Positions 1-6,004 of a stretch of 6,160 bases of DNA are shown here, piece by piece. Each line of letters starts with the position of its first letter. The first letter of the stretch is position 1. The translations under genes and the position numbers were made by a program. The notes under the pieces are model-generated. The model made no database searches, was not told the DNA's origin, and saw only the letters and a list, made by a program, of their open reading frames with translations. Source of the DNA: Anaerolineales bacterium (GTDB lineage: Bacteria; Chloroflexota; Anaerolineae; Anaerolineales; E44-bin32); the NCBI GenBank assembly GCA_030673085.1, contig DAOVFE010000115.1:1-6160 (forward strand). Direction: 5' to 3'.

Positions 1-145
1 TCCAATCCTCTACTGCCCGCCGCACGCGCCCGGGCAGATCACTCACGTCAGCAGCCAGGAGCTCCTCAAATGTATCTATCCCCCGCGCATACAGTCTCTT
101 AGCCGTCGCCGCCCCAATCCCCCGAATGATAGCAAAATCATCCAT
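1..145 (-). CDS. Helix-hairpin-helix domain protein, N-terminal part
   Basis: The minus strand is open from an ATG at 145-143 to the left edge, giving 48 residues; the C-terminus lies outside the window. The start MDDFAIIRGIGAATAKRLYA followed by GIDTFEEL fits a helix-hairpin-helix DNA-binding fold: the IRGIG hairpin and the AKRLYARGI helix are typical of the small HhH units in DNA-repair proteins and in DUF4332-type proteins. An in-frame TAA lies 15 nt upstream of the ATG and no other start codon intervenes, so this start is the only one. An AAAAGG tract sits almost directly against the ATG, too close to be a normal Shine-Dalgarno, so the message may be leaderless or weakly translated. The gene is divergent from everything to its right. 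A DNA-binding or repair role is plausible, but the full domain make-up cannot be seen. Confidence 0.75.
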   Translation of the reverse strand, partial: MDDFAIIRGIGAATAKRLYARGIDTFEELLAADVSDLPGRVRRAVEDW

Positions 146-263
146 ACCTTTTCTGGATTACTATACCGGTTGAATGTAACCATCCATCTATCTACACTCG
201 ACGTTAACCTGCAATGAAATAAGACTTAGCAGATTAATGCTGATTAGAATCTATTTATATACG

Positions 264-279
264 TTGAGATTGAGTTGAG
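264..279 (+). repeat. Three TTGAG repeats in divergent intergenic region
   Basis: TTGAG occurs at 264-268, 270-274 and 275-279, about 55 bases before the short ORF at 333. Any of these could serve as a -35 box; TATTAA at 296-301 is a weak -10 candidate, 15 nt after TTGAGG (275-280). The repeats may equally be an activator site or chance. The rest of 146-263 is AT-rich. It contains two GATTA motifs one helical turn apart (232-236 and 242-246) and no gene. The region must hold divergent promoters for the HhH gene and the rightward genes. Confidence 0.25.
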
Positions 280-332
280 GGGTCTCTACTAGAATTATTA
301 ATGAGTGGAGAAAAAATTACAAGGAGGTTGTC

Positions 333-374
333 ATGGCTCGTTGCCCAATGGATGGCGGACTGTCTGGCGGATAG
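333..374 (+). CDS. Candidate 13-residue leader peptide or micro-gene
   Basis: A near-ideal Shine-Dalgarno AAGGAGG (321-327) with a 5-nt spacer precedes ATG at 333. The ORF encodes MARCPMDGGLSGG and stops at TAG 372-374. The ribosome site is the best or joint best in the window, which is hard to explain unless something is translated here. The ORF is followed 54 nt later by a terminator-like hairpin (428-465) and then by the NHLP-clan-like gene at 496. That order (strong SD, micro-ORF, hairpin, structural gene) suits a leader peptide in an attenuation system, or a separately terminated tiny peptide gene. The peptide has one Cys, one Pro and a Gly-Gly end. I do not recognise it. The ORF is too short for coding statistics, so the SD is the main evidence. 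Confidence 0.4.
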   Translation: MARCPMDGGLSGG

Positions 375-427
375 TTCTAAAATCGGCCGAAGGCAGTATT
401 GAATAAAGACTAAGTCAGCAATTATTT

Positions 428-465
428 GGCAGCGCTGCAAGAATGATGCGCTGCCTTGTGTTTTC
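428..465 (+). terminator. Terminator/attenuator-like hairpin before the gene at 496
   Basis: GGCAGCGC (428-435) pairs perfectly with GCGCTGCC (448-455) around a 12-nt loop, and is followed by the T-rich run TTGTGTTTTCT. It sits between the micro-ORF at 333-374 and the gene at 496, so it would stop or attenuate transcription entering the 496-1289 unit. A second GGCAG at 392-396 could compete for CTGCC (451-455), and GCAGCGCTGC (429-438) is itself a palindrome, so alternative folds exist. Confidence 0.55.
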
Positions 466-495
466 TAACAGACCAATGTACGGGAGGATAGAACG

Positions 496-786
496 ATGAC
501 GATGCAAGCGCTAAATCAGTTAGTAGCCCGGTCAATTATTGATCCGACTGTAGTGGACGCATATTCGGGGGGAAAGATTAGCGATGTCTTGTCGCTCTTT
601 GATTTTTCGGCTGATATGCGATCCCAGCTCTCTGGAATCCAGGCGAATACCTGGGCGGAATATGCGATCCAGGCATATGGGATTGTTAAAGTAGCTGAAG
701 AACAGGTCAGCCGCATCACTTTGCCTTCGCCGTTGGAAGGATTGCTTCCTGAGAAGGGTAGTGCGGATAAAGAGCAGGTGGCATGA
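496..786 (+). CDS. Small NHLP-clan (Os1348-like) protein
   Basis: Encodes 96 residues. GGGAGG (482-487) lies 8 nt before ATG 496, which decides the start; the ATG two codons on is the alternative. The N-terminal ~70 residues follow the pattern of the nitrile-hydratase-leader-like (NHLP) clan, especially the Chloroflexota Os1348 group: ALNQLVARSIIDPTVVDAY (helix, then 'DP' and a short helix), FDFSADMRSQLSGIQA ('F-hydrophobic-S, acidic, then L..I.A') and an alpha-helical segment to about residue 72. The last ~24 residues (LPSPLEGLLPEKGSADKEQVA) are polar, lack Cys and do not look like a modifiable RiPP core. Members of this clan are either RiPP leader relatives or small stand-alone proteins of unknown role. 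The gene overlaps the next by 4 nt (ATGA), implying translational coupling. No modification enzyme is visible nearby. Family assignment is from remembered pattern only. Confidence 0.65.
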   Translation: MTMQALNQLVARSIIDPTVVDAYSGGKISDVLSLFDFSADMRSQLSGIQANTWAEYAIQAYGIVKVAEEQVSRITLPSPLEGLLPEKGSADKEQVA

Positions 787-1289
787 TCTCGACCACACTC
801 GAGGAACGCCATTGGTTGCTTCGCAACCTGGCGCAGGGCCTCATTGAATACATGAGCGTGACCAGGCCGCCTGTTCCGGTGGAGGAAATGCTTAGGCATC
901 CACCATCGATCTATGAACGCGACTTCGGCGTGGTCGACATGTATTCGAGTATTTGGGATGCAACCTTTGCCCGGCCTCCGAACCGGCGCGGGAGCATCTT
1001 TGTGTGCATCGATATCGAGCCTGATAAACGGCATTATGCTCTTGCCCGAGAGACTCTGACAGCGTTGATTACTAGTGAGCATGGTAGAAGAATGGGTTTA
1101 TGTAAGCTTTTTACACCGTTTCTTTTGGAGTCAGCCGATTATTTCGCACGCCAATTATTGGCTCCTGATTCGATGGTGAAGGCTTTTCGTATGCGAAATG
1201 GAAATCGGGAAAACTTTGGTCTAGAATTCCAATTGCCTGCACGAGCTGCAAAAAGGCGTTGGAATGAAGATGGTGCATCAGCAGCTTAG
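783..1289 (+). CDS. ImmA/IrrE-like protein with degenerate protease motif
   Basis: Encodes 168 residues, the usual length of a stand-alone ImmA/IrrE (COG2856) domain. PPVPVEEML at residues 29-37 matches the N-terminal 'P.dveeia' motif of the family. YALARETLTALI at 85-96 aligns with the zinc helix '(F/Y)tlAHElgHall', and LLESADYFARQLLAPDSMV at 114-132 aligns with the 'E..A..FA..LL.P' helix that supplies the third metal ligand. Both HExxH histidines are missing (Arg89 and Thr93 stand there); Glu90 and Glu116 remain. The protein is therefore expected to be a catalytically inactive relative, a pseudoprotease possibly kept for binding or sensing. Active relatives cleave XRE-type repressors (ImmA on ImmR, IrrE on DdrO); no such repressor is in view. 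The start ATG overlaps the stop of the upstream gene (ATGA), and an AGGTGG just before it lies too close for a classical SD, so translation is probably coupled. Confidence 0.7.
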   Translation: MISTTLEERHWLLRNLAQGLIEYMSVTRPPVPVEEMLRHPPSIYERDFGVVDMYSSIWDATFARPPNRRGSIFVCIDIEPDKRHYALARETLTALITSEHGRRMGLCKLFTPFLLESADYFARQLLAPDSMVKAFRMRNGNRENFGLEFQLPARAAKRRWNEDGASAA

Positions 1290-1309
1290 GTATAGACTTT
1301 TGGAACTAG

Positions 1310-1340
1310 AGAGCCGGTTGTAAAACCGGCTCTTTTGTTT
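1310..1340 (+). terminator. Rho-independent terminator
   Basis: GAGCCGGTT (1311-1319) pairs with AACCGGCTC (1324-1332) around a GTAA loop (GNRA class), extended by A1310-T1333 and followed by TTTTGTTT. It lies 20 nt after the stop of the pseudo-IrrE gene and ends the 496-1289 transcription unit. Confidence 0.93.
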
Positions 1341-1435
1341 ATATATTATGGGAAAGGCTTCATAATGCATTAATTGCCAGCCCGGGCATGTGGCATTCTG
1401 TTTGCATGGGTGAAGCGCGAAGAGAGAGCTAAGGG

Positions 1436-1441
1436 TATAAT
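1436..1441 (+). promoter_or_regulatory. -10 box candidate for the propeller/M23 operon
   Basis: A perfect TATAAT preceded by GGG lies 36 nt before the GTG start at 1477, in the only gap upstream of this two-gene unit and after a strong terminator. No good TTGACA-like box is found at 16-18 nt spacing (the hexamers there are GAAGCG and AAGCGC). The promoter may therefore need an activator, use an alternative sigma factor, or the match may be chance. The remainder of 1341-1476 holds only a GCCCGGGC palindrome (1380-1387). Confidence 0.45.
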
Positions 1442-1476
1442 TCTTCACATTGCATCCGGTTGATAGAGTGTGATTT

Positions 1477-3429
1477 GTGGTTGAACAAGATCAGGATCCA
1501 AGATATTTCAGGCTGATCCCCGTTCGCAAGAAGCCAAGAAAGCCAGGCTGCTTGTTGGCGTTCATTTTATCGTTGACGCTTCTCGGCGGGCTGTTTTGGA
1601 TTGGTTGGCAAAGGGGATGGTTCCCTTCGCGCAGAGTTATTGCAGGTCATATAGCCAGTCTTAGCCAGGCAAGCTCATATACAGGAGAAACGAACGACGA
1701 TCGGACGCATCCATTTGCACCAGATATTTCCGCCACGCCATCCCCCACATCCAGCCCAAGCCTTACTCCGGCGCCAGCTACCGCTACGCTAACCCCAGCG
1801 CCGACTCGTATCGCTTATTATGGGACTGTTATTTATGCTGCTCGCAAAGATGGATATTCTCATCTGTGGTCATATTCTCCCGGTGATGCCTATTCGACAA
1901 TTTTAACCACGGGATCATGGGATGATCGAGATCCGGCCATCAGTCCTGATGGAAAAATAGTAGCATTTGCTTCAAACCGCGATGGGTACTGGGATCTTTA
2001 TTTGCTTGATCTCAATAGCCTTGATGTGCGTCGATTGACGGATACTCCTCTCTATGAAGGACGTCCGGCATGGTCTCTTGATAGCAAATGGATCTGCTAT
2101 GAGGCGGATGACAACGGCGATCTTGATCTCTGGATAAGCGAAACCGAAGGAAGCCAGCTATTTCAACTAACTGATTATTCTGGTGCAGATCTTGCTCCAG
2201 TATGGGATCCTGCTAAAAGGCGGATTGCTTTTGTTTCAGATCGAGATGGAAATTCGGATATATTCATAGCCAATCTTGAGGAACCGGAAGATCGATTTAG
2301 TAATTTAACCAATACTTCATTAATCTCAGAAAAAGATCCGGCTTTCTCGCCTGATGGAAGCCTGCTGGCCTACTCGGAGAATAAGGATGGAATTGACCGA
2401 TTGATGATCCGTTCGATGGAGCTGTCGGATGCACCGGCAGTGCAGGTTGGGCATGGTGTAAGGCCAGCCTGGTCTCCGGATGGTCAGATTCTGACTGCAA
2501 TATTACGAATGCCAAATGAAAGTCAAATAGTAAGCTATTCTATTAGTGGCGCCATAGTTGTGCCGATTGGATTATCACTGGAGAATGGATCTCATGGAAT
2601 TACTTGGTCATCAATAGGGTTAGCGGTAGATACTCTTACCCGGTTGTCTGAGATGCCAACGGATGAACCGCTTTATTATGCTCAAATCGATCAGCAAGCC
2701 GAAGGCATTGACCGAACAAATATAGTTGCTATTGATAGACTCGAAGCACCCAATGCAATGCTTTCGGATGCAGCCGACGAGGCATTTAATGCTCTACGAC
2801 AGCGAGTCATTGAAGAGGTTGGGTGGGATTTCCTGGGACAGCTTGAGAATGCCTTTGTCGGCATGAATGATCCATTACCTCCTGGCTATGCCTATAATGA
2901 CTGGCTTTATACCGGTCGCGCTTTTGCCTTCAACCAAGCTATAGTCTTGGCCCGGTGGGCAGAGGTCGTACGTGAAGATCATGGCGAAGAAACATATTGG
3001 CGAGTTTTCATTAAGGTTAAGTCCCAGGATGGCTCAAGGGGTGAGCCTTTAAGAGAATATCCTTGGGATTTTGGGAAACGTTTCTGTGGTGATGTAGAAG
3101 GCTATGATCAAGGAGGGGGGCTACGCGATCAGATACCAAAAGGATACTATATCGATTTTACAGAGATTGCGGCAGATTATGGTTTCTTGAGGGTCCCAGC
3201 GCTTCCAAATTGGCGGTACTATTATCAAGGAGCGCATTTTAATGAGTATGCGCTGATCGATGATTTGGATTGGACGGAAGCAATGCTTGAGATCTATCCG
3301 GCAGAAGCTATCCGAACGCCAACACCATTTCGAACACCTACGGCGACGCCGACCCGTACTCCCTGGCCAACGGCAACTCCATGGTGGTGGAGGCAGCCAA
3401 CAGCGACTGCTAGCCCTTTAGGCACGTGA
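1477..3429 (+). CDS. Membrane-anchored TolB-like beta-propeller protein
   Basis: Encodes 650 residues. A basic N-terminus (VRKKPRKPG) precedes one hydrophobic segment at about 25-44, so the bulk should be extracytoplasmic. Residues ~85-110 form a Thr/Pro/Ser-rich linker. Residues ~113-380 hold TolB/WD40-like blades with recurring 'SPDG...AF.S.RDG..dly..d' units (DPAISPDGK, FASNRDGYWDLY, FVSDRDGNSDIF, DPAFSPDGS, RPAWSPDGQ). Residues ~425-605 form a second domain I do not recognise with confidence. The tail at 612-648 is again Thr/Pro-rich and contains WWW. Start GTG 1477: an in-frame TGA at 1471 excludes any earlier start and there is no obvious SD. The M23 peptidase gene begins 9 nt downstream, so the two are probably co-transcribed and function together at the cell wall. 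TolB-like propellers usually bind partner proteins; no enzymatic activity can be claimed. Confidence 0.85.
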   Translation: MVEQDQDPRYFRLIPVRKKPRKPGCLLAFILSLTLLGGLFWIGWQRGWFPSRRVIAGHIASLSQASSYTGETNDDRTHPFAPDISATPSPTSSPSLTPAPATATLTPAPTRIAYYGTVIYAARKDGYSHLWSYSPGDAYSTILTTGSWDDRDPAISPDGKIVAFASNRDGYWDLYLLDLNSLDVRRLTDTPLYEGRPAWSLDSKWICYEADDNGDLDLWISETEGSQLFQLTDYSGADLAPVWDPAKRRIAFVSDRDGNSDIFIANLEEPEDRFSNLTNTSLISEKDPAFSPDGSLLAYSENKDGIDRLMIRSMELSDAPAVQVGHGVRPAWSPDGQILTAILRMPNESQIVSYSISGAIVVPIGLSLENGSHGITWSSIGLAVDTLTRLSEMPTDEPLYYAQIDQQAEGIDRTNIVAIDRLEAPNAMLSDAADEAFNALRQRVIEEVGWDFLGQLENAFVGMNDPLPPGYAYNDWLYTGRAFAFNQAIVLARWAEVVREDHGEETYWRVFIKVKSQDGSRGEPLREYPWDFGKRFCGDVEGYDQGGGLRDQIPKGYYIDFTEIAADYGFLRVPALPNWRYYYQGAHFNEYALIDDLDWTEAMLEIYPAEAIRTPTPFRTPTATPTRTPWPTATPWWWRQPTATASPLGT

Positions 3430-3438
3430 GGGTCAACT

Positions 3439-4599
3439 ATGAGCAAGGAAAGTAGCTCCAGGGTTGGTTTTTTCCCCATGTATCTATTGGCGCTGATTTT
3501 GCTTGTTGGTATTCTGACGGCTTGCAATATGCCAAGGAACAGACAAGCGGAACCCACTGTGAATGCAACAAGAGATCTCAACGCGACACCATCGCCTAAA
3601 CCTTCGAAGAATAATGAAAACAGCTCGCAAGGCGAAGAAGGAACCCCAGTAGTGCAGTCTTTGTCGACTCCGCTGGGCAGCAGTGTATCCCCAACCGTTT
3701 CCGCCGATTTCCCATTTATTTTACCAGCGTCATCTCCAGAACCAGAGCTTGAATGGCGGCCGCCACCGTATAAAGCACCCCTGGCACTAAGACCAGAAGA
3801 CCACTATTTTTTAACGAGGCCTATCCCTTCTGGCGAGGTTAATTGGGCAAATCCGTTTTATCGGTATGGAAACACTTTTTTTGGAGAGAACAGTGTTCAC
3901 ACGGGCGTGGACATGGGCGCTGATCTTGGAACGCCCGTGCTGGCTGCTGGGCCAGGCGAAATTATTTGGGCTGGCTATGGCCTTTATCGAGGGTCTAAGG
4001 ATCTGACAGATCCCTATGGTTTGGCTATAGCGATCCGCCACGATTTTGGTTATAAAAATGGGATTCTATTCACAATATATGCACATCTCAAGACAGTCGA
4101 TGTGTGGCCAGGACAACGGATCCAGCTCGGCGAAAAAATCGGCACAGTAGGCAATACAGGGCACTCAAGCGGTCCCCACCTCCATTTTGAGGTCCGCTTG
4201 GGGGAGAATCGCTATTTCGGAACGCGTAATCCTGAGTTGTGGATGGTCCCGCCAGAGGGGTGGGGCGTATTAGCAGGACGAATCATGGATAGCTATGGCC
4301 GTGTATTGCCCGAACAACTGGTACAGATTCGCTCGATTGAAACTGACAAGAAATTGCGGGTATGGACTTATGCTAAGGGTACTGTATTTGCAGATGATTA
4401 CTATAATGAGAATTTTGCAATTAGTGATCTTCCGGCTGGGCCTTATGAAATTACGATTAACTATGTTGGTAGAAATTACACGGCTCAGCTTTATGTATAT
4501 CCTGGGCAAACTAAATTCTTTCACTTTCGAGGGAGGGAAGGATACACGATTGAGCCGACTCCCATCACCCCCGCTTTTTCCCCGCCAGGAATTGAATAA
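3439..4599 (+). CDS. M23-family peptidoglycan endopeptidase, lipoprotein
   Basis: Encodes 386 residues. The N-terminus has a hydrophobic segment (~12-27) and lipobox LTAC with Cys29, predicting a signal-peptidase-II lipoprotein anchored outside the membrane. A low-complexity linker (~35-105) rich in Pro, Ser, Thr and Asn follows. The M23 (LytM/NlpD-like) domain spans ~140-270 with every expected residue: HTGVD (His154, Asp158), YAHL (His216) and SSGPHLHFEVR (His247, His249). His154, Asp158 and His249 are the zinc ligands; His216 and His247 are catalytic. Such enzymes cut peptide cross-links in peptidoglycan. Residues ~276-365 (LAGRIMDSYGRVLPEQLVQI ... LPAGPYEITI) resemble a carboxypeptidase-regulatory-like beta-sandwich, probably a wall-binding or spacer module. 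SD TGAGGG (3427-3432) overlaps the stop of the upstream gene and lies 6 nt before ATG 3439. The gene ends with TAA directly followed by TGA; no terminator is evident. Confidence 0.93.
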   Translation: MSKESSSRVGFFPMYLLALILLVGILTACNMPRNRQAEPTVNATRDLNATPSPKPSKNNENSSQGEEGTPVVQSLSTPLGSSVSPTVSADFPFILPASSPEPELEWRPPPYKAPLALRPEDHYFLTRPIPSGEVNWANPFYRYGNTFFGENSVHTGVDMGADLGTPVLAAGPGEIIWAGYGLYRGSKDLTDPYGLAIAIRHDFGYKNGILFTIYAHLKTVDVWPGQRIQLGEKIGTVGNTGHSSGPHLHFEVRLGENRYFGTRNPELWMVPPEGWGVLAGRIMDSYGRVLPEQLVQIRSIETDKKLRVWTYAKGTVFADDYYNENFAISDLPAGPYEITINYVGRNYTAQLYVYPGQTKFFHFRGREGYTIEPTPITPAFSPPGIE

Positions 4600-4822
4600 T
4601 GAGTACACTGAAATAAGCAGACGGCACTCCTTTCTCGCATTTAGGATTTTTCAGCACAATCAATAATACGAAAAGAGACCAATATTTACTGCTGATTGAT
4701 GCAGGTTAATTGAAGTATGGAGATGATCTCTATACGGCGCGATAGAGGGGAATTGAAGAGGTTACAGATCCCGATAAACATGGCTATTAGCGGGGATGGC
4801 CGCAACGAAATTAGCGCACTTA
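4600..4822. other. Non-coding intergenic stretch
   Basis: Lies between the M23 gene and the regulatory site of the hydrolase gene. No Shine-Dalgarno-led ORF, tRNA-like fold or U-tailed terminator hairpin was found. The only symmetry noted is the small odd palindrome GAGATGATCTC-type motif at 4720-4730. Confidence 0.5.
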
Positions 4823-4840
4823 TGTCAAGAGCACTTGACA
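4823..4840 (+). promoter_or_regulatory. Perfect dyad overlapping -35 box (candidate operator)
   Basis: TGTCAAG (4823-4829) and CTTGACA (4834-4840) are exact inverted complements separated by AGCA. The right arm contains a consensus -35 TTGACA. A repressor dimer bound here would cover the polymerase site for the hydrolase gene at 4901. The arms are too short and too far from a T-run to be a terminator. Confidence 0.5.
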
Positions 4841-4861
4841 GGAGAGTTATTTACATAGTAT
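4835..4861 (+). promoter_or_regulatory. Sigma-70-type promoter candidate for the MBL gene
   Basis: TTGACA (4835-4840) is a perfect -35. TAGTAT (4856-4861) is the best -10 nearby but at a short 15-nt spacing, which would make a weak or regulated promoter. It lies about 40 nt before ATG 4901. Confidence 0.4.
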
Positions 4862-4900
4862 CCTTCTCGCTATCAGGCTGAATAATAATGAGGAGGTAGG

Positions 4901-5731
4901 ATGCCTGAAAGAGTGGCTGAAAATGTATATATCTTTTCCAGTGAGACATATGCTCAACTCAACGCAGGGGCAGTAGTCGGGCCTGAGTGGTCGGTAATTA
5001 TCGATACCCTTATCTATCCAGAAGAGACGAAGGGAATACGTGATTTTGTTGAAGGGCGTCTCGGAAGTCCCGTTCGCTATCTGATTAATACTCATTACCA
5101 TTTTGATCATACGCTTGGCAATTGCTGGTTTCCCAATGCAACTATCTTGAGTACTAAACTGTGCAGAGAGCTTCTAGACACACGAGGACGGAAAGCGCTT
5201 GAGATATCTAAGGAGCAGAATAAGGAGCTGCGGGATGTAAAAATCGTTTTGCCCAATGTCGTTTTTGAAGTGGGCAGTATTAGCATAAGAGTTGGCAAGC
5301 AGACATTAACAACCATTATGCTTCCCGGACATAGTCCGGATGGAATAGGCGTACTAATTGAAGAGGATCGAGTGCTCTTTGCCGGCGATGCGATGATGGC
5401 AGTTCCAACAATACTTGATGGCGATATAGAGCAATTAGAAGAAAGCTTGAAGAGAATCCCCGCGCTAAAGCCTGAAAATGTCGTTCAAGGGCATGGCGAT
5501 GTGATTCTACGGGGTGAAGTGGGACGAGTGGTGGATGATGATATACGATATCTGGCGTATATAAAGCGGCATGCAAAGAAAGCGCTACGGCGTCGAGATC
5601 CAGAAGGCTATCTTGCGAGCCTCGATATTGAGGAAACTGGTATGAGCCGGATACTACTCAACGGTTCGGCTCCAGAGCTTCATAAACGTAATCTACTTAC
5701 CCAATATCACAAGCTTAAAGCGGAGCAATGA
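4901..5731 (+). CDS. Metallo-beta-lactamase-fold hydrolase
   Basis: Encodes 276 residues, typical for a single-domain MBL-fold enzyme. All signature motifs are present in order: NTHYHFDH (His65, His67, Asp69, His70), PGHSPD (His144), FAGDAMM (Asp163) and VQGHGD (His198). A two-metal site, zinc or iron, is expected. The N-terminal part (VYIFSSETYAQLNAGAVVG, VIIDT at 33-36) forms the usual first beta-sheet; the region ~85-120 is the variable helical insert, and ~205-276 is a charged helical C-terminal extension. Family members hydrolyse many ester, thioester, lactone or phosphodiester substrates, so the substrate cannot be named. There is no signal peptide, so it is likely cytoplasmic. GAGGAGG (4890-4896) four nt before ATG fixes the start. 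It appears monocistronic with its own promoter and dyad upstream; no clear terminator follows. Confidence 0.92.
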   Translation: MPERVAENVYIFSSETYAQLNAGAVVGPEWSVIIDTLIYPEETKGIRDFVEGRLGSPVRYLINTHYHFDHTLGNCWFPNATILSTKLCRELLDTRGRKALEISKEQNKELRDVKIVLPNVVFEVGSISIRVGKQTLTTIMLPGHSPDGIGVLIEEDRVLFAGDAMMAVPTILDGDIEQLEESLKRIPALKPENVVQGHGDVILRGEVGRVVDDDIRYLAYIKRHAKKALRRRDPEGYLASLDIEETGMSRILLNGSAPELHKRNLLTQYHKLKAEQ

Positions 5732-5770
5732 TCACCGGGAAAAAGCAATATAAAGGTGGGTTTGAGCGAT

Positions 5771-5795
5771 TCTCATTTTTTTAACCAAAATGAGA
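5771..5795. repeat. 9-bp inverted repeat after the MBL gene
   Basis: TCTCATTTT (5771-5779) and AAAATGAGA (5787-5795) are perfect complements with a 7-nt loop. On the + strand no T-run follows the stem, so it is a poor intrinsic terminator. It could still mark the mRNA 3' end. Confidence 0.55.
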
Positions 5796-5893
5796 GTAAT
5801 GTATTTCAAGCGATATGGCTTGTATACTTGGGGGATATTCTATTTGTGAATCTCAGGATATAGCTTCATTTCACTCAACCGCAGAACACATTG

Positions 5894-5911
5894 TCATATT
5901 ATTAAATATGA
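5894..5911. repeat. AT-rich 7-bp inverted repeat
   Basis: TCATATT (5894-5900) and AATATGA (5905-5911) are perfect inverted complements separated by ATTA. The site is short and AT-rich; it could be an operator or chance. Confidence 0.35.
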
Positions 5912-5914
5912 TCC

Positions 5915-5975
5915 CACTGAAAAAAGCAGCCACCATTAGGAAAATGCCTTTCTTCCATTTGGGCTTTGTTCAGTG
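5915..5975. repeat. 61-nt imperfect hairpin
   Basis: CACTGAAAAAAGC (5915-5927) and GCTTTGTTCAGTG (5963-5975) are complementary at 12 of 13 positions. The interior can form a smaller stem AAATG/CATTT (5942-5946 with 5956-5960). This size and form suit a small non-autonomous repeat unit or a structured transcript segment. Confidence 0.45.
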
Positions 5976-6004
5976 CAATCAAATTTATTCGATTAGCCAG
6001 AATA

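Noticed and set aside
333..786. RiPP biosynthetic cluster reading of the NHLP-like protein
   Set aside because: There is no visible core peptide rich in Cys, Ser or Thr and no cyclodehydratase, LanM, radical SAM or transporter gene in the window, so only the clan resemblance is claimed.
516..1082. Long minus-strand open frame (188 codons) under the 496-1289 genes
   Set aside because: It is antisense to two genes that have SD sites and family-like motifs; its translation shows no recognisable domain and no ribosome site stands out.
4295..4666. Plus-strand open frame overlapping the end of the M23 gene
   Set aside because: It lies in another frame of a well-supported gene, its translation has no family features, and the M23 reading continues cleanly to 4599.
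4780..4881. 33-codon ORF before the MBL gene
   Set aside because: It has no Shine-Dalgarno and runs straight through the dyad and promoter-like boxes of the MBL gene.
4887..4898. ATG AGG AGG TAG mini-ORF inside the MBL ribosome site
   Set aside because: The ATG merely overlaps the GAGGAGG Shine-Dalgarno of the real start at 4901; a three-residue product is not supported.
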